In this document: positions 61,521-64,000 of the stretch, piece by piece
Position numbering within the stretch: the stretch's first letter is position 1
Layout: each line of letters starts with the position of its first letter
Source: Balanoglossus misakiensis
Taxonomy: Eukaryota; Hemichordata
Assembly: GCA_040954595.2 (NCBI GenBank)
Contig: CM082577.2
Span: forward strand, 6,262,001 to 6,326,000
DNA length: 64,000 bases
Reading direction: 5' to 3'
The notes under the pieces: model-generated
Database searches by the model: none
Told to the model about the DNA's origin: nothing
Seen by the model: only the letters and a program-made list of their open reading frames with translations
Position numbers and translations under genes: made by a program

Positions 61521-64000
61521 ACGCCACGTTGAAACTCTTCCCTTTAAGACCCGACTTAAAACTCCTACGTACGTCACGTAGCGTTGTCATCAAACCATTT
61601 TCACAGTCGAAATAACCATAACGCAAACCCTGGAGGGAGTGGTCTGGATGGTCGTGACTGTCCTCCAATCAGAATCTTGTCTGGCGCGATGCCCTCCTAC
61701 GGACTCCCCAGCGCCCACTTCTATGTCTACCTCCCCCACACTCCCCAGGTACTAACGAATTCTTCCCTCTCATCGCCCCACTACAATACAATCCTTGCCC
61801 TTCACAAAGTCAATTCTTCGGTCAACTATATTGATAAAACACGCCTCGAAAAGTTGTTGAATAAAGCATAGAGGTAGGAAAGGAAGACGATCACTAGGAG
61901 AAAGGAATGCTTTTAGTGCAGACAGCAAACTTATTTCTACATGCACGCGTTTTGGTTTGAGCAGGGAGCTACCATGGTTTGAGGCATTACACCTACAGCA
62001 CTTGTATTAGGTACACCAAACTTAGTAATGCCCTATCAATTTACCCAGTCATGAACCAAATATACCAATGCAACGTTGCTGAGTAAAATGTTTTGCTATA
62101 TACACTGTATCTGGGACTGGCAAGACGAGGTTGAAGGTAACACAGAGAGTGTTTGGCACAGTCCTTTTAGGGGAATCTGGTTGACCTAGTGAGTCAACGT
62201 CATTTTCATCTTGCCACTCCAAGTCTGGCTTTATAGGAAGTTGCCTTCGAGGCAAATTGGTAAGGCAGGGAGTTACCAGGTTTGGTGTATACCTAATGCA
62301 AGTGCCACATCTTTCAACGAGCACAAAGCGCAGCGGTCCCTAGATCCATCCACTCACGGAAATGCTAAAGACCTGTGCATGCGTTATGGTTCCTTTAAAG
62401 CGCGTCCCGAACTGCTCAAAATATAACGGACTTGCGCTAGACGGAACCTGCGATGCATTTTCTCAGCTGCACAGAACCCATTGACAAAAAAAATCAATCG
62501 ATGCAAAGTGTTTGGTGACCCGATGCTCGCAGTAATTTTGCCCGTTTCCCCGCGGTGCTCTCGAATCAAATTAAAGGTTGATACTCATGAGGTGTAGCAC
62601 ACAGCTTCACAGGGAAAGCTCCCTTTTGAAGAAAACTTCAGAGATCCCGCTGCAATCTAGGTCAGTGACCTAAAATGTGACCAGTCAAGCGTCAATTTTT
62701 ACAGTGCAGCGCGGGAAGAGAGTAAAAGATTTGGAGACGATATTTTGAGACTGTGAAGATTGATCCGTGCACTCATAAGGGTAAAATGAGATTGATCGTT
62801 ATGAAAATTTCAAAAAACAAAACAAAAAGTGTTTGAGGGAGCGCTGTCCAAAGCGGATGTCAAGCTTCAATAGCGATTTTTGGTTTCAGGCCAATATTGG
62901 GCAACACAATGGCGGTACGTGACGTCACAATCCGAGGTGCAAAGCGGACAATGGCGGTAATTGTACAGTGGATGTTCATTAGGGCGCCTCGGGGGCATGC
63001 CTCATTCACAAACCTCAAGATCTCTTTTGCCACCATCCATTTTATCAACAATAAATTTCTGAATCAATAGTTGCTTTTGTTGAAGTTATTGAGTAAAAAA
63101 TAAAAAAAGGACTCAATCGTGCTCGCTTGAATGGCTATAGTTGGGAGACCATTGTGTTTGACGGAACTTTCCAAAGGGGTATTAAAATCGAGAAACCCAC
63201 TCAAACATCATTGTGACCTATATTTGAAACAAAAGAGGTAAACAAACTTCGGCATATTCATTACTCAGCGAAAAAAAGAGAGACACGGATCGTCCAACTT
63301 ATGAATTCAACGTCGAAGATGCATCCATTAATGCACTCACGAGAGCAAAAGAAGTTCAAACGTGCCACGAATGAATTCATGTCGATGCTCGCAGTGTTTG
63401 CAGAGTAACCGAGCCCGGACTCCCATGGTCCCTTTTGTGTTGTGCCACCGTTTTGATAACTCAAGAAACACTGCAGAGGTGAATTTCCCATGCGGCCAAC
63501 AGCCGAGCTCAGACAACGTTGATGTCGAAGAATAGAAGTCGACTAGCACGACAATCTTTAGCACAATTGCAACAATACAAGAAAATTCAACTTCGTGCAT
63601 TCTCGGTCTATGCCTTCATCCTATACATGTAAATTGTGTTCAAAATAAAAATTGACTTAGAATGTACTTTTGATGCAGTTTTAGGTAGCTCACTGTACTG
63701 ATTAAAAATAATTACTGAAGTTGGTTGACTCGGCCTAAAATTGTTTCCTTTTAGATAAAGTGCAATGGTAATTTAAATATAAAATGTATTTTGTCTCCCA
63801 TTTCATTGTTTTGACGACATTGGCAAAATCGGTTTTTAGTCCCCACTTTACTAGCCACCTTATCAACTGAGATCATATTGAAGTCTGCAACATCAGCTGA
63901 AACTTTCACTGAACTCGTGAACTAGAAGGTTACGGTTGTATGCAGCACTTATTTGGGTATAAGGTTCATAGTGTTCTATATGTTTGGCTGGTTTTGCACT

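Larger units (their letters stand above)
53161..64000. other. Intergenic region upstream of LMF1, no gene recognised
   Basis: About 11 kb. No coding exon with family motifs and no Sox HMG-box sequence. Compared with the rest of the window it is richer in GC and CpG, especially 54.8-60.1 kb, where long stretches lack obvious repeats. Human LMF1 faces SOX8 at this end, so regulatory DNA of a neighbouring developmental gene is a plausible content. Confidence 0.5.

Noticed and set aside
53161-64000. SoxE gene inside the window
   Set aside because: No HMG-box-like sequence (MNAFMVW or similar) in any frame; the gene, if linked, lies outside.

Overview
The window looks like nuclear DNA from an invertebrate animal. 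It has spliced genes with GT-AG introns of about 0.2 to 3.8 kb, long AT-rich intergenic stretches, many microsatellites, and proteins very close in motif to vertebrate Kir channels and lipase maturation factor 1. A marine invertebrate deuterostome (hemichordate or cephalochordate) is my best guess, from protein similarity and general composition only. No bacterial operon, rRNA, tRNA, CRISPR or viral gene was seen.

Layout. (1) 1-25695: a tandem, same-strand (+) array of four inward-rectifier potassium channel genes whose coding regions are single uninterrupted exons. They are Kir-A (1-1074, 5' end outside the window), Kir-B (11024-12316), Kir-C (20643-21890) and Kir-D (24442-25695). All carry the TIGYG selectivity filter and the two pore-flanking cysteines. 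They differ at sites that in Kir2 channels set rectification and PIP2 binding. A CpG-rich block at about 23.1-23.8 kb, between Kir-C and Kir-D, looks like a bidirectional promoter with two candidate first exons. (2) 25696-38421: a gene-poor interval with no coding sequence I can defend, apart from a possible short 3' exon near 34.02 kb and one regulatory-looking patch at 29.56-29.96 kb. (3) 38422-53018 (-): a complete 11-exon lipase maturation factor 1 (LMF1) gene. I assembled it by hand from splice sites and reading phase. It encodes about 584 residues and includes an 11-nucleotide micro-exon needed to keep the frame. (4) 53019-64000: about 11 kb upstream of LMF1 without a recognisable gene. 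It is richer in GC and CpG than the rest and holds several stretches that look like conserved regulatory DNA, plus a 250-bp ATG/GTG trinucleotide array.

The channels and LMF1 do not obviously act in one pathway. Their neighbourhood is what is interesting. In human, LMF1 lies head-to-head with SOX8, KCNJ2/KCNJ16 lie next to SOX9, and KCNJ4 lies near SOX10. A Kir array beside LMF1 here suggests that an ancestral Kir-LMF1-SoxE block existed before vertebrate genome duplication. It predicts a SoxE gene just beyond the right edge. SoxE itself is not in the window. Nothing here amounts to a clearly new molecular system; the best leads are this microsynteny, the micro-exon, the splice donors just after all four Kir stop codons, and the divergent Kir paralogues.
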